Positions 8,497 to 18,597 of a stretch of DNA of 64,000 bases are shown here, piece by piece (positions within the stretch are counted from its first letter, which is position 1; every line of letters starts with the position of its first letter). Source of the stretch: Paenibacillus lactis (GTDB lineage: Bacteria; Bacillota; Bacilli; Paenibacillales; Paenibacillaceae); NCBI RefSeq assembly GCF_017873605.1, contig NZ_JAGGKI010000002.1, forward strand, positions 556,420 to 620,419, read 5' to 3'. Both the position numbers and the translations under genes were made by a program. Below the pieces are notes generated by a model, which did not search any database, had not been told where the DNA came from, and saw only the letters and a list, made by a program, of their open reading frames with translations.

Positions 8497-10673
8497 TGCA
8501 CAACGACCTCCTGTTCATGGATTTCGGATAGACCAAATACGGATAACTCCAAAATTTCCGCGATATCCCGCGTCCTTACGCTGTCCTCCACTTCCTTCAG
8601 CTTCGTGCCGTCCTCCAGCATCGTCAGGCAGTACGGGCAGGCCGAGCTGATCATCGTCGGCGAGACCGCCAGCGCCTGCTCGGTTCGCGCCAGATTGACG
8701 CGCTTGCCGGCATCCTCTTCCATCCACATCTGGCCGCCGCCGGCTCCGCAGCACATTCCGTTCTCGCGGGTACGCTCCATCTCGAGCAGCTCCACGCCCG
8801 GAATCGCGCGAAGCACGTTTCGCGGCTGGTCATAGACGTCGTTATACCGGCCGAGGTAGCAGGAATCGTGGTAAGTGATTTTTTCCCGGATCGGATGCTT
8901 CGGCGTAAGCCGGCCTTCCTTTACCAGCTGATCCAGCAGCTCCGTGTGATGGAGGACTTCAGCCGTGAGCCCGAACTCCGGATATTCGTTTTTGAAAATA
9001 TTGAAGGTATGCGGACAAGCTGTGACGATTCGCTTCACATCGTACTTCTGGAATGTCTCGATGTTCTCCATGCACAGCTGCTGGAACAAAAATTCATTGC
9101 CCATCCGGCGCGGGGTATCGCCCGAGTTCTTCTCCTCATTGCCGAGAATGGCGAAGTTCACGCCCGCTTCATTCATGAGCCGGACGAAGGCGCGGGTGAT
9201 TTTGCGGCTCCGGTTGTCATAGGACCCCATGGAACCGACGAAGAACAGGATGTCGAAATCCGGATTTTCCTTCACGGTCGGAATTTTTAAATCCAGCGTT
9301 CCTTCCGGATCAATCTCCTGCACCCATTTGCTGCGGTCAGCACGGCTGATGCCCCATGGATTGCCCTGGCGCTCGATGTTTTGCATGGCACGCTGCCCCT
9401 CCTGCGGCACACTGCCTTCCATCAGGACCAGATGCCGCCTTAGGTCAACGATTTTGTCAACGTGCTCGTTAGCGACCGGGCATTGATCCTCGCAATTCCG
9501 GCAGGTGGTGCATGCCCATATCTCTTCTTCCGTCATGACCCCGCCGATCAGCTGGACATCCTTCGGATCCACGCCCTCAACCTGATGCCAGGAGCGCTTC
9601 TGGACCTCCATCGTCGGCCCGATATCGGTAATGCCCTCGCCCTTCCAGCCGACCAGCGCCAGATCGGTGGCGGCCATCGTATGCACGCCGGCGGATCCAA
9701 ACACCGAAGCCGGCATCCACGGCGACTTGGAGGTAAGGGCCGCCCCTTTCTCCGTCAGGTGGTCGCGCAGCTTCACGATCATGTGCATCGGCGACAGCAG
9801 CTTGCCGGTATTCGAGGCCGGACACACATTCGTGCACCGTCCGCACTCGACGCAGGCGTAGAAATCGAGCATTTGCTTCTGGGTAAAGTCCTCGATTTTG
9901 CCGACGCCAAACGACTCCGCCTCTTCATCCTCGAGATCCAGCTTGCTGAGCTTGCCGGGAGGATCGGTACGGCGGACCAGAATGTTGATCGGTGCCGTAA
10001 TAAGGTGAAAGTGCTTCGACTGCGGCACGTAGACTAAGAACGACAACAGAATGAGCAGATGAATCCACCAAAATGCGAAATAACAAACCGTGACCGCCGT
10101 GGAAGGCATCCAGGCAAACGCGGCGGCAATGCTCGAGGAGATCGGTGCCAATGCCGACCAGGGAAGACCTTCCCGCAGACGCTCGAATGCCATCGTCAGA
10201 AGCACGGAAGCCATCAGCGAGGTAATGAAGAAGATCACGATGCTCGGCTTCCACCCGCGCTTCAGCCGCTTCAGCTTCTCGCCGTACCGCCGGTATGCCG
10301 CATAGCCGATCGCGAGCAGAATAAGGGCCACTGTAATCTCCTGCATCAGGATGAAGCCCGCATACCCCGGAATCGGGAGCCCGTGCCCTGACAGGCCCTT
10401 CCATATAATGTCGATCGCGCCAAACTGCAAGATGATGAATCCATAAAAAACGATAAAGTGCATGATCCCGCTCTTGCGGTCCTTGAACAGCTTGCTCTGG
10501 CCGAACACTTGAATCGCAAATTGGCTCAAGCGCTCCTTCAGATCCTTTTTCAAATTCGCCGGCCTTCCCAAACGGATGTACAGGTATCGGCGATACACCA
10601 CGCTCGCGAACATATATACCGCCCAGCCTGTGATTCCAACAAAGAGCACGGCGTTGATCAGATCAAGAATCAT
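8493..10673 (-). CDS. fadF: Membrane iron-sulfur oxidoreductase FadF (heterodisulfide reductase-like)
   Basis: Likely passes electrons from reduced EtfAB into the respiratory chain. The 726 residues contain an N-terminal membrane part with about five to six hydrophobic segments (nitrate reductase gamma-like), two 4Fe-4S motifs (CVECGRCTNVCP near 274 and CTTCRNCEDQCP near 388), and two cysteine-rich CCG-type repeats in the C-terminal half (HDSCYLGRYN, MCCGAGGGQMWM). AAGGAG lies 9 bp before ATG 10673. As first gene of the minus-strand set it should be driven from the 10674-11120 region, where I see no strong promoter. It matches Bacillus YwjF/FadF in length and architecture. Confidence 0.92.
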   Translation of the reverse strand: MILDLINAVLFVGITGWAVYMFASVVYRRYLYIRLGRPANLKKDLKERLSQFAIQVFGQSKLFKDRKSGIMHFIVFYGFIILQFGAIDIIWKGLSGHGLPIPGYAGFILMQEITVALILLAIGYAAYRRYGEKLKRLKRGWKPSIVIFFITSLMASVLLTMAFERLREGLPWSALAPISSSIAAAFAWMPSTAVTVCYFAFWWIHLLILLSFLVYVPQSKHFHLITAPINILVRRTDPPGKLSKLDLEDEEAESFGVGKIEDFTQKQMLDFYACVECGRCTNVCPASNTGKLLSPMHMIVKLRDHLTEKGAALTSKSPWMPASVFGSAGVHTMAATDLALVGWKGEGITDIGPTMEVQKRSWHQVEGVDPKDVQLIGGVMTEEEIWACTTCRNCEDQCPVANEHVDKIVDLRRHLVLMEGSVPQEGQRAMQNIERQGNPWGISRADRSKWVQEIDPEGTLDLKIPTVKENPDFDILFFVGSMGSYDNRSRKITRAFVRLMNEAGVNFAILGNEEKNSGDTPRRMGNEFLFQQLCMENIETFQKYDVKRIVTACPHTFNIFKNEYPEFGLTAEVLHHTELLDQLVKEGRLTPKHPIREKITYHDSCYLGRYNDVYDQPRNVLRAIPGVELLEMERTRENGMCCGAGGGQMWMEEDAGKRVNLARTEQALAVSPTMISSACPYCLTMLEDGTKLKEVEDSVRTRDIAEILELSVFGLSEIHEQEVVVQ

Positions 10674-11121
10674 CCCTCTCAGCTCCTTGCGTTATTTTTC
10701 TTTCCCCTGCTTGCCGCTCAGGCGATGTGGTTGGACTCTAAACCCGCCTCCTAAGCCGGAAGACTGCCAACAACGAGGTTGGTGTTGATCCAACTGCACT
10801 CTGCACCGTGAAACCAGGCTGCCGTCACCCCTTCCGCTAATCCGCCCGTCCATGCGTGAATCGGACAACATATGAAGCGCTTACATTCATGGACTAAAAA
10901 TAGACCTTCATAACCTGTGCCTGCCGACTTCTTCAAACCGAACTTGCTTGCGTTAGCTGCGTATCTAGATCCTTTAAACCGGTAATGGCTTTGCCGATCC
11001 TTAAAGCTGCATTTCGCTCTTACGGTTAAACTGCCGTCTGTTGCCCTAGTGATATGAACGTCTATAATTTGTGGTCCGAATACGCCCGCTTCATAAATTT
11101 CCCGGCCTCATCAACCGGTCG
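10674..11121. other. Intergenic region fadF-fadR
   Basis: About 450 bp without a credible gene. It must hold the fadF promoter; no good -35/-10 pair stands out. A partial cre-like word, TGAAGCGCTTACA, lies at 10873-10885 but is one base short of the CcpA consensus. Confidence 0.5.
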
Positions 11122-11150
11122 TTGACAATGACATGAACGTATTTTATGAT
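11122..11150 (+). promoter_or_regulatory. Sigma-A promoter of fadR-etfB-etfA
   Basis: TTGACA (11122-11127), 17-bp spacer, TATGAT (11145-11150): consensus -35 and one mismatch at -10. The predicted start near 11157 leaves a leader of about 60 bases. Confidence 0.85.
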
Positions 11151-11162
11151 GGATACAAGAAC

Positions 11163-11180
11163 TGAATGAGTATTCATTCA
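11163..11180. promoter_or_regulatory. FadR (TetR-type) operator
   Basis: TGAATGAGTATTCATTCA is an 18-bp palindrome with only the two central positions differing between arms. It fits the Bacillus FadR/YsiA box TGAATGAMTANTCATTCA except at M. It sits a few bases downstream of the predicted transcription start, so bound FadR would block elongation; acyl-CoA would release it. No second good copy was found upstream of fadF, fadA, fadE or lcfA. Confidence 0.88.
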
Positions 11181-11215
11181 TAATTTTAACTGTATTCTAA
11201 CATCGGGGTGAGCAT

Positions 11216-11806
11216 ATGACAAGTAAAAAAAATGAGAAGTACCATCTGATCCTTCAAGGCGCCCTGAAAGTATTCGCCGAGAACGGCTACCACCGCTCCC
11301 AGGTGTCCAAGATCGCCAAGGCAGCCGGCGTAGCCGACGGTACCATCTATCTATACTTCAAGCGAAAGGAGGATATCTTGATCCGTCTGTTCCAGGAGAA
11401 GCTCGGCGAGCTCGTCGGAAAATTCCACGAAAGCGTGAAAGGAACGACAGACGCGGTGGAAGCCCTGCGGACCGTATGCAGCATTCATTTTTCCGAGCTG
11501 GAGAGCAATCCGGAACTGGCTTATGTCACGCAGATTGAGCTCCGGCAGAGCGATCTCGAGCTTCGCAAGGAAATCGGCAATGCGCTTAAGCCCTATATCG
11601 TATTGATCGAGAATATCCTGGAGCAGGGTATCCAAGAGAAGAAGTTCCGCCCCGATCTTAACGTTAAGCTTGTGCGCAGCCTGATATTCGGAGCGATGGA
11701 CGAAGCGGTAACCTCCTGGCTCATCTCGGGCCGCAAGTATTCCCTGTCCGATCAGGTGGAGGAGACGCTTGGATTTTTTCTGAACGGTGTGTCCAGCGGG
11801 CAATAA
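11216..11806 (+). CDS. fadR: TetR-family fatty-acid degradation repressor FadR
   Basis: 196 residues, against 194 for Bacillus FadR (YsiA). The N-terminal helix-turn-helix covers about residues 10-56 (ILQGALKVFAENGYHRSQVS...GVADGTIYLYFKRKEDI), typical of TetR; the C-terminal helical domain would bind long-chain acyl-CoA. GGGGTGAGC precedes the ATG. Autoregulation is implied by the operator in its own leader, and the downstream etf genes appear to share the transcript. The identity is strengthened by the operator match and gene neighbours. Confidence 0.92.
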   Translation: MTSKKNEKYHLILQGALKVFAENGYHRSQVSKIAKAAGVADGTIYLYFKRKEDILIRLFQEKLGELVGKFHESVKGTTDAVEALRTVCSIHFSELESNPELAYVTQIELRQSDLELRKEIGNALKPYIVLIENILEQGIQEKKFRPDLNVKLVRSLIFGAMDEAVTSWLISGRKYSLSDQVEETLGFFLNGVSSGQ

Positions 11807-11865
11807 AACAAGTCCCGCTCATCATATTTTATGAAGGCAACCATTCGAAAGGAGAGCTGAGGCCG

Positions 11866-12633
11866 ATGAAGATTGTAGTATTGCTGAAGCAAACATTTGA
11901 CACCGAGGAGAAGATTGAGATTGAGAACGGGTCGATTGCCGAGGATGGCGTCAAATTCGTGATTAATCCGTATGACGAATATGCTGTGGAGGAAGCCGTA
12001 AAGCTCCGCGACGAGCATGGCGGCAGCGTCACGCTTCTCTCGGTCGGTCCGGACCGCACGTCGGAGGCTTTGCGGACCGCGCTTGCGATGGGTGCGGACG
12101 ATGCGGTGCTTATCTCGGATGAACGGATTCCGGATGACGAATATGCCGTATCGAAAGTGCTCCATGCGTATTTGGCTAAAGAAACGCCGGATCTGATTCT
12201 AGGCGGCAACTTCTCGGTCGACCGGGGTTCGGGCCAAGTCGCGATACGCCTTGCGGGATTGCTCGGCATAGCCCATGCCGGATCGATTACCAAGCTTACG
12301 ATCAGCGGCAATAAGGCTGAAGTGCACCGGGACGCCGAGGGCGATCTCGAAGTGCTGGAGGTTCAGCTGCCAGCGATTTTCACCGCCCAGCAGGGCTTGA
12401 ACGAGCCGCGTTACCCGTCGCTGCCGGGCATTATGAAGGCGAAGAAGAAGCCGTTTCAAACGCTGTCGCTGGATGATCTCGGTCTCTCCGAGGACGATAT
12501 CCGCCCGGCGACGAAGCAAAGCGATCTGTCCTTGCCGCCGGAGCGCAGCGCCGGACGCATTCTGAAGGGTGAGCCTGCCGAGGTGGCGCATGAGCTTGTT
12601 ACGCTGCTGCGAACCGAATCCAAGGTGATCTAG
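11866..12633 (+). CDS. etfB: Electron transfer flavoprotein beta subunit
   Basis: 255 residues; binds AMP and forms the EtfAB heterodimer that accepts electrons from acyl-CoA dehydrogenase. MKIVVLLKQTFDTEEKI at the start, the NPYDEYAVEEAVKLRDE segment and the DLILGGNFSVDRGSGQV region are typical of the family. GAAAGGAGAGCTGAGG precedes the ATG. It follows fadR by 59 bp, consistent with a fadR-etfB transcript. Confidence 0.95.
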   Translation: MKIVVLLKQTFDTEEKIEIENGSIAEDGVKFVINPYDEYAVEEAVKLRDEHGGSVTLLSVGPDRTSEALRTALAMGADDAVLISDERIPDDEYAVSKVLHAYLAKETPDLILGGNFSVDRGSGQVAIRLAGLLGIAHAGSITKLTISGNKAEVHRDAEGDLEVLEVQLPAIFTAQQGLNEPRYPSLPGIMKAKKKPFQTLSLDDLGLSEDDIRPATKQSDLSLPPERSAGRILKGEPAEVAHELVTLLRTESKVI

Positions 12634-12921
12634 TTTTTTACGGAATACGGGGAGATTCTTCGCTCCTTACTTTTATACGATTCGTTGAATGCGGTTACAC
12701 AGGGGCTGATCGAGCACTTCCCCTTTCACTACGTATTCTGATTGTATGGTTCATGGGATGTCCGTCATGCACGCATTTCGATGGCCGGGCCCTAGGTTCG
12801 GGTGGGCGAATTACAGCCCTCTGATTAATCTAAGCTTGAACCGCGATTGTTTGATTGGCTCTTAACTTATTGATTTATCATCTCTTCATCCATCTCGATA
12901 GGGACCTAAGGAGGTTATGTT
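12634..12921. other. Unusual 288-bp gap between etfB and etfA
   Basis: etfB and etfA are usually adjacent. Here 288 bp separate them, without a gene, clear terminator or good promoter. The strong AAGGAGG for etfA lies at its right end. Confidence 0.7.
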
Positions 12922-13899
<978 letters not shown>

Positions 13900-13954
13900 C
13901 CGGCCAAAGCAGTAGCGGCCTGTGCTCATAAAGCCTACCCGGCTTCTCCAGCTC

Positions 13955-14014
13955 AAAGAAGGTCGAGTTCCCATCCGGCATATCGGATGACAGGACTCGA
14001 CCTTTCTTTTTTTC
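13955..14014 (+). terminator. Rho-independent terminator after etfA
   Basis: AAGAAGGTCGAGTTC pairs with GGACTCGACCTTTCTT, with an inner CATCCG/CGGATG stem, followed by a T-run. Confidence 0.85.
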
Positions 14015-14049
14015 ATACATTAATGTTCTATGTCAATCCGTCACTGCAC

Positions 14050-14367
14050 TCAGGAGCTGAACCGTTTCAGCAGCTTCTGCTGATGTGCCCGAAATGCCTC
14101 CTCCAGCGATATATCATAGAGATCGGCCAGCAATGATATATTGCCAAGAACGTCGCCGATTTCCTCCACCAAATCCTGCTTCAGCCGCTCTCGGGACGAT
14201 ACTTCCTCGTCCGGTCGGTCTCTCCCGATTTCATAAGCGCGTACTGCCCTGGCGGCCTCCCCCGCCTCCTCCATCAGAAAACCGATGCGGATAAAAGGAC
14301 CGTAGTCCGTCCAGCCCCGCCCTCCGTAAAATTGCTTGATCCATTGCTGCGCTTCATTCATGTTCAC
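14050..14367 (-). CDS. MazG-like nucleotide pyrophosphohydrolase
   Basis: 105 residues from a GTG start at 14367, chosen because GGAGG lies 10 bp upstream; the ATG two codons later is an alternative with long spacing. The core GFLMEEAGEAARAVR followed by LVEEIGDVLGNISLLAD matches the EExxE...ExxD metal-binding pattern of all-alpha NTP pyrophosphatases (MazG/YpjD type). It likely cleans up non-canonical nucleoside triphosphates. It stands alone, tail to tail with etfA. Confidence 0.8.
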   Translation of the reverse strand: MNMNEAQQWIKQFYGGRGWTDYGPFIRIGFLMEEAGEAARAVRAYEIGRDRPDEEVSSRERLKQDLVEEIGDVLGNISLLADLYDISLEEAFRAHQQKLLKRFSS

Positions 14368-14598
14368 TGTCCAAATACCTCCGAGTTCTGGGCTGTACCC
14401 TATGTCGTGTCTTGAGCCGCTAAAAAGATACGCCTTGCCCAAAGCCGATTCATTTCATGGTTGAAACCGCGAGTGTTGTCGGCTTATTCATAAATTTTTA
14501 CATATAAGGGGAATCTTCTAACATGCGGTTTAACATAAGGCGAGTACGATATAAACATGCTCTAACTTAAGGAACACGAAGACATGTTTTTTCGTTCC

Positions 14599-14627
14599 AT
14601 GACACCAATCACTATATATAGTATAAT
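14599..14627 (+). promoter_or_regulatory. Likely sigma-A promoter of the LOG-family gene
   Basis: ATGACA (14599-14604), 17-bp spacer, TATAAT (14622-14627). It lies about 40 bp before the TTG start codon. Confidence 0.55.
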
Positions 14628-14668
14628 TACTCGGAATGATTATCAACATCTGGTTAGGAGTGGCTGAA

Positions 14669-15247
14669 TTGAAATCAATATGCGTATTTGCAGGCTCGAA
14701 CATGGGTGAGCATCCGGATTATAAGACCCAAGCGGCAGCGCTCGGCGAACTGATTGCCCGAAAACAATACCGGCTGGTATACGGCGGTTCGCGTGTCGGA
14801 TTGATGGGCGAGGTGGCCAATACGGTGCTTGAGCTTGGCGGCGAGGTCATTGGGGTCATGCCCCGGGGGTTATTTAAGGGCGAAATTGTACATACCGGAC
14901 TAACTCAGCTGATTGAAGTTGCGGATATGCATGAGCGTAAGGCAACGATGGGGAAATATGCCGATGGCTTTATCGCTTTGCCTGGGGGCTTCGGAACCTT
15001 TGAGGAATTGTTCGAGGTGTTGTGCTGGTCTCAAATCGGGATTCACCAGAAGCCGATCGGGCTGCTGAATATCCGGAATTACTACGATCCGCTGATGAGT
15101 CTGGTCCAATCCAGCATTTCCGCGGGCTTTGCGAATTCGTCCCATTTGAATCTGATCAATATTTCTGACGATCCGATCAAGCTTCTGGAGCTGATGGAGA
15201 GCTATACGCCGCCTACGCTGGATATGAAGTGGAAGGATCTTGATTAA
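14669..15247 (+). CDS. LOG-family protein (nucleoside 5'-monophosphate phosphoribohydrolase, YvdD-like)
   Basis: 192 residues from TTG at 14669, which has AGGAGTGG at good spacing and gives the family N-terminus [11 protein letters not shown]; Bacillus YvdD has 191. [13 protein letters not shown] and [14 protein letters not shown] are the nucleotide-binding and catalytic motifs, with Glu in the second. The family splits nucleoside monophosphates into base and ribose 5-phosphate and in plants makes cytokinins. The common misannotation is lysine decarboxylase. It is monocistronic. Confidence 0.9.
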   Translation: MKSICVFAGSNMGEHPDYKTQAAALGELIARKQYRLVYGGSRVGLMGEVANTVLELGGEVIGVMPRGLFKGEIVHTGLTQLIEVADMHERKATMGKYADGFIALPGGFGTFEELFEVLCWSQIGIHQKPIGLLNIRNYYDPLMSLVQSSISAGFANSSHLNLINISDDPIKLLELMESYTPPTLDMKWKDLD

Positions 15248-15421
15248 GTCAACGAGAGGCCCGTTGTTACATAAGAGGCTGACTCAAGGTTGCCTTAATT
15301 TGACACCATTCACGATCAAGTGTTTACACCCTATCCTTTTGAAGGCTGTTCCCGGTTGCTGTCTTAGATCAGCTAAGCCCATAGAAAGCCAAATAGCGGC
15401 CAATAAGACGAGCCCCCAAAT

Positions 15422-15455
15422 AAAAAAATCCCGCGGATTTACTCCGTGGGATTTT
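15422..15455 (-). terminator. Terminator after the secreted protein at 15459
   Basis: Minus strand reads AAAATCCCACGG AGTAAAT CCGCGGGATTTTTTT: about 10 paired bases and a strong T-run. Confidence 0.85.
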
Positions 15456-15458
15456 CGC

Positions 15459-16103
15459 TTAGTCGGCTGCCTTGATTGTGTATTTACTAATGGCTTTATC
15501 TTTCAGTTTGTTGTAATGCTCCGTATTTTCACCAAGGTATTCAACATCTCCTAATTGTTGTGGAGAAATTGAATTACTCGTGAAGTTCGAAACTTTACCC
15601 GGTTTATCAACATTAAATTTGCCCTGGTAAGATCCATTAACAGCATATGTGTTATCACCGGTTTTGCGCAAAAACAGTAAATATTGATTGGAATCGTTCA
15701 TTTTGACGTATCCTTCCAGGTTGTGGTATACACCATCTTCAATACGCCCATCCTCCATTACGGTGATTGTAGATTGTTTAAAGATGTTACCCTTAAAAAC
15801 TTTGTCAATCTGAAAAGGCGTTTTATCAAGCTTGTCAATTATCGCTCCAGTATCTGTTTTAACTTGATAGGTGCCTTGTTGCCCTACTGCATGTCCAATT
15901 ACGATTATTTCCGAGTAGTTCTCTAAAGTGCTAAACTCTTCAAAGAAAGGTATTTTAGCGTGGGTCGTAGCTATTTGATAGGTGCCTTCCTTCAGTTGTT
16001 TTGTGCCTGCAACCTGACTGGTATCTCCACCAGTTTGTATCATTCCAAATCCGATCGATGAGACGATTGCCAAAGAGGCAATGATATAAATAGCTTTTTT
16101 CAC
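15459..16103 (-). CDS. Secreted protein of unknown function
   Basis: 214 residues from GTG 16103, preceded by GGGGGAATC. Lys-Lys and a hydrophobic stretch (AIYIIASLAIVSSIGFGMI) form a signal peptide or anchor; there is no lipobox Cys. The mature part has repeated beta-like segments (IIVIGHAVG, FQIDKVFKGN, EGYVKMNDSNQYLLFLRK), reminiscent of small Bacillus surface proteins that report on export of a Gly-rich core. I do not recognise a named family. Base composition looks more A+T-rich than its neighbours, which may mean later acquisition. It is monocistronic with its own terminator. Confidence 0.75.
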   Translation of the reverse strand: MKKAIYIIASLAIVSSIGFGMIQTGGDTSQVAGTKQLKEGTYQIATTHAKIPFFEEFSTLENYSEIIVIGHAVGQQGTYQVKTDTGAIIDKLDKTPFQIDKVFKGNIFKQSTITVMEDGRIEDGVYHNLEGYVKMNDSNQYLLFLRKTGDNTYAVNGSYQGKFNVDKPGKVSNFTSNSISPQQLGDVEYLGENTEHYNKLKDKAISKYTIKAAD

Positions 16104-16232
16104 GTGATTCCCCCTTAGTATTTGTAAAAGATATTTACGTAGTCGAGAACGAAATCCACTATTAAATGTTGCGTATTTGTATTAATCCAATTTTTAACAA
16201 ATATATATCCCCAGGAACTTCCGGCAGCTCCC

Positions 16233-16676
16233 TCAATCAGAATGTATATTTAGCGTATAACTATCCATTGTGCGGCCATCAACGCCCAATGCTTCAATCG
16301 ATATATGATCATGCAGCGGTTGATCCCCTACCTTCCATTCCAAAGACCAGCCATCGGAACCATCGGCATCATAACCTATTATTTTACGTTCCTTCCCCGT
16401 CTCGGTGCCGGTAGGAGCAATCCAGAACAGAACCGTATTCGTATGCTCCGCTTCCACCTTAAATGTCACGGTTTTCGTGTTTTCCGGAACAATGAACCAG
16501 TTGTCCTGTTCCTCCAGGGTTGTAGATACATTTGTAATTTTGGCTTGGGGCAGCTGTCCATGCTGTTCTTCTTGATCTTCAGGTAGAGGATTCTCCGCCT
16601 GCTGTGGAGAACACGATCCTAAAACAAAGGTGCAGCAAAGAAGTACAGCAGCAGTCATCCATTTGATCACTTTCAA
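16233..16676 (-). CDS. Small lipoprotein of unknown function
   Basis: 147 residues from TTG 16676 with GAGGTG upstream. The signal peptide ends in the lipobox LGSC, so it should be diacylglyceryl-anchored at the outer face of the membrane. A short acidic linker follows (ENPLPEDQEEQ), then a beta-rich domain with TKTVTFKVEAEHTNTVLFWI and a C-terminal SYTLNI strand, suggesting an Ig-like or sandwich fold. No enzyme motif is seen. Confidence 0.75.
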   Translation of the reverse strand: MKVIKWMTAAVLLCCTFVLGSCSPQQAENPLPEDQEEQHGQLPQAKITNVSTTLEEQDNWFIVPENTKTVTFKVEAEHTNTVLFWIAPTGTETGKERKIIGYDADGSDGWSLEWKVGDQPLHDHISIEALGVDGRTMDSYTLNIHSD

Positions 16677-16774
16677 GAACCATTCACCTCACAGTTATAC
16701 GAAAATCTTACTCCCACGCTTATAAGATCACCACAAAGAAAGGGAGCCGAATGTTGATCGGCCCCCTAGTTTCT

Positions 16775-17491
16775 TCATCTTGTTTTTCGAATCTGCAGCA
16801 TGGAGTTGCCATTGATCATAAATTCATAGGACACCTGTTTCTCAGTCACTTCGAGACCTTCAGCTTCCAGATCTTGAATCAGTCGCTCCAGATACTCATA
16901 TCGGTTCCCCGACAAATCGGCTAGCGGAAAAATACGTACTTCCTCCGAAGCAACCCGAAGCAGCTCTCGAATCGTGTTTCGGTGAAAGTCATAGTCCAAA
17001 CGGTCGCTGTACATAAACAGAAAATGAGCGGATAACACCAGATCGAACTGTTCTTCGCAAAATGGCAGCTCCGGCAGCACTGCAGCCACATACCGCTCCG
17101 GATGTGCTCTCATATCCGAAACACAGTCCTGGAGGGCTTGATGGCGATGACGGCTGACGCCCGCAACATCCCCGTAAAAGTCCCATACAAAGTTTCGCTT
17201 CGTCTGCTCCATGGATTCCATTGCGTGCGCGGTATCCTCCAAGCCCTTCCGCTCCAGATCATCGATCCGATGATCGTAAGCGATGTCGCTTGCGGTGACA
17301 TCCAATCCGGCCGCTGCGGCATGCGCCGTAAAAGAGCACGCTCCGGCGGGGCAATCTAATATTTTCTTGCCTGCCAGCTCCCCTGCCTGCAGATCAAACA
17401 TCTGCATGTACTCCTCATAGGTCCGGCCGATAAACACCACCCGGTTCAATTCCAGCTTCGTCTTCCCTTGCCTCTTCTCGTCTCTTCTCAT
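16775..17491 (-). CDS. Class I SAM-dependent methyltransferase
   Basis: 238 residues, GAGGTGAGA before ATG 17491. Motif I KILDCPAGACSFTAHAA and the acidic post-I segment VTASDIAYDH bind SAM; FDLVLSAHFLFMY is motif IV-like. The substrate is unknown. The Cys-Pro-Ala-Gly version of motif I and the middle segment suit the small methyltransferases common in Bacillales. It appears monocistronic. Confidence 0.8.
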   Translation of the reverse strand: MRRDEKRQGKTKLELNRVVFIGRTYEEYMQMFDLQAGELAGKKILDCPAGACSFTAHAAAAGLDVTASDIAYDHRIDDLERKGLEDTAHAMESMEQTKRNFVWDFYGDVAGVSRHRHQALQDCVSDMRAHPERYVAAVLPELPFCEEQFDLVLSAHFLFMYSDRLDYDFHRNTIRELLRVASEEVRIFPLADLSGNRYEYLERLIQDLEAEGLEVTEKQVSYEFMINGNSMLQIRKTR

Positions 17492-17737
17492 CTCATCTCA
17501 CCTCAGCTATGATCTTGGTGCGGATTCCGGCCATCCAAGCGCCATCTCCGCAAACCTATATTACCATATGATGGAATGCATGGATAATAGTCATTTTCCG
17601 ATCCGTGCAGGTGCCCGTGTACTTGCCTCTTCTCTATCATCCCTTCTCCATTCGTTTTCGGCCCTCCCCTGTTTAAGCTATACTCTTTTTATGTACGTAT
17701 TTAATTTGAAAAAAGCCATATAAGGAGGATCACACGT

Positions 17738-18499
17738 ATGCTGCCTTACCCTGCTCCCACGACAAGAGAGGAAAAAATGAAATTGGTTGCCCAAATCAAG
17801 GATCGGCTGCTTCAGCTTCACGGCGATGCCATTCTGGCGATCGGCCTGTACGGCTCGCTTGCCCAAGGGATCGACGGGCCCTACTCCGATATCGAGCTTC
17901 GGGTGATTACGAAGGATGGCATCTCTCTTCCCGGGCATGAATTTATCTATCCTCCATTCAAAATCGAAATCGGAATGAAGCAAAAACACGAAGCCATGCG
18001 CTCCGCTGCGACCGTTGACGATTCCTGGGCCATTAAGGCAGGCGCATATGCTCATTTGCAAGCAATCTATGATCCGGACCGGCTGCTCGATGAGATTCGC
18101 ACACGGCCGATGCAAATTTCCGACGAAGCAATTCGGGACGTAATGAGAGAATTTATGATTTGGGAGCCTTACGAAACGATGGGCAAAATCCGCAACAATA
18201 AACAGGCAGGCAATTACGGCTACCTGCCCCTCGGTGCCAAGGATCTGGCGTGGCAGAGCGCAAAGCTGATCGGACTCGCCAACAAAACATTCTATACTAC
18301 CCGAGCCAGAACCTATGAGGAATCGCTTCAAATGCCATCTCGCCCATCGGGCTATGATGAGCTTATCGAATTGGTGACACGGGGACAGCTTCATGATTCG
18401 GAGCTTATATATGAGCGCTGCGAGCATTTGTGGACCGGACTAAACGAATGGTATGCGGAGATGGGCATCGAGTATAAGTTGGACAAGCTTCCTTTTTGA
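17738..18499 (+). CDS. ANT(4')-like aminoglycoside nucleotidyltransferase (KNTase family)
   Basis: 253 residues, against 253-256 for the kanamycin nucleotidyltransferase encoded by aadD/ant(4')-Ia, and collinear from end to end in remembered sequence: TREEKMKLVAQIKDRLL, GLYGSLAQGIDGPYSDIELR (catalytic Asp and Glu), FKIEIGMK, the YETMGKIRNN region around the general-base position, PSGYDELIELV and the KLPF C-terminus. It would transfer AMP to the 4' hydroxyl of kanamycin-type drugs. AAGGAGG precedes the ATG. No mobile element lies beside it, so this looks like a resident chromosomal homologue; true drug range is unproven. Confidence 0.85.
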   Translation: MLPYPAPTTREEKMKLVAQIKDRLLQLHGDAILAIGLYGSLAQGIDGPYSDIELRVITKDGISLPGHEFIYPPFKIEIGMKQKHEAMRSAATVDDSWAIKAGAYAHLQAIYDPDRLLDEIRTRPMQISDEAIRDVMREFMIWEPYETMGKIRNNKQAGNYGYLPLGAKDLAWQSAKLIGLANKTFYTTRARTYEESLQMPSRPSGYDELIELVTRGQLHDSELIYERCEHLWTGLNEWYAEMGIEYKLDKLPF

Positions 18500-18597
18500 T
18501 AATCGCTCCAAGCATGAATTTCTCACAGGCAGCTATTTGTACACCGTGCGCATTGCTCTCTATGCGTACGGTGCAAAAAAGCATAGGCTAAAAAAAC

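Noticed and set aside
10873..10885. CcpA cre site upstream of fadF
   Set aside because: TGAAGCGCTTACA is one base short of the consensus and no promoter is next to it; left as a weak resemblance.
10751..10936. 61-residue frame upstream of fadF
   Set aside because: No ribosome binding site, Cys/Trp-rich composition unlike a real protein, no family resemblance.
14669..15247. Lysine decarboxylase
   Set aside because: PGGFGTFEE is the LOG-family motif; the decarboxylase name is a known misannotation.
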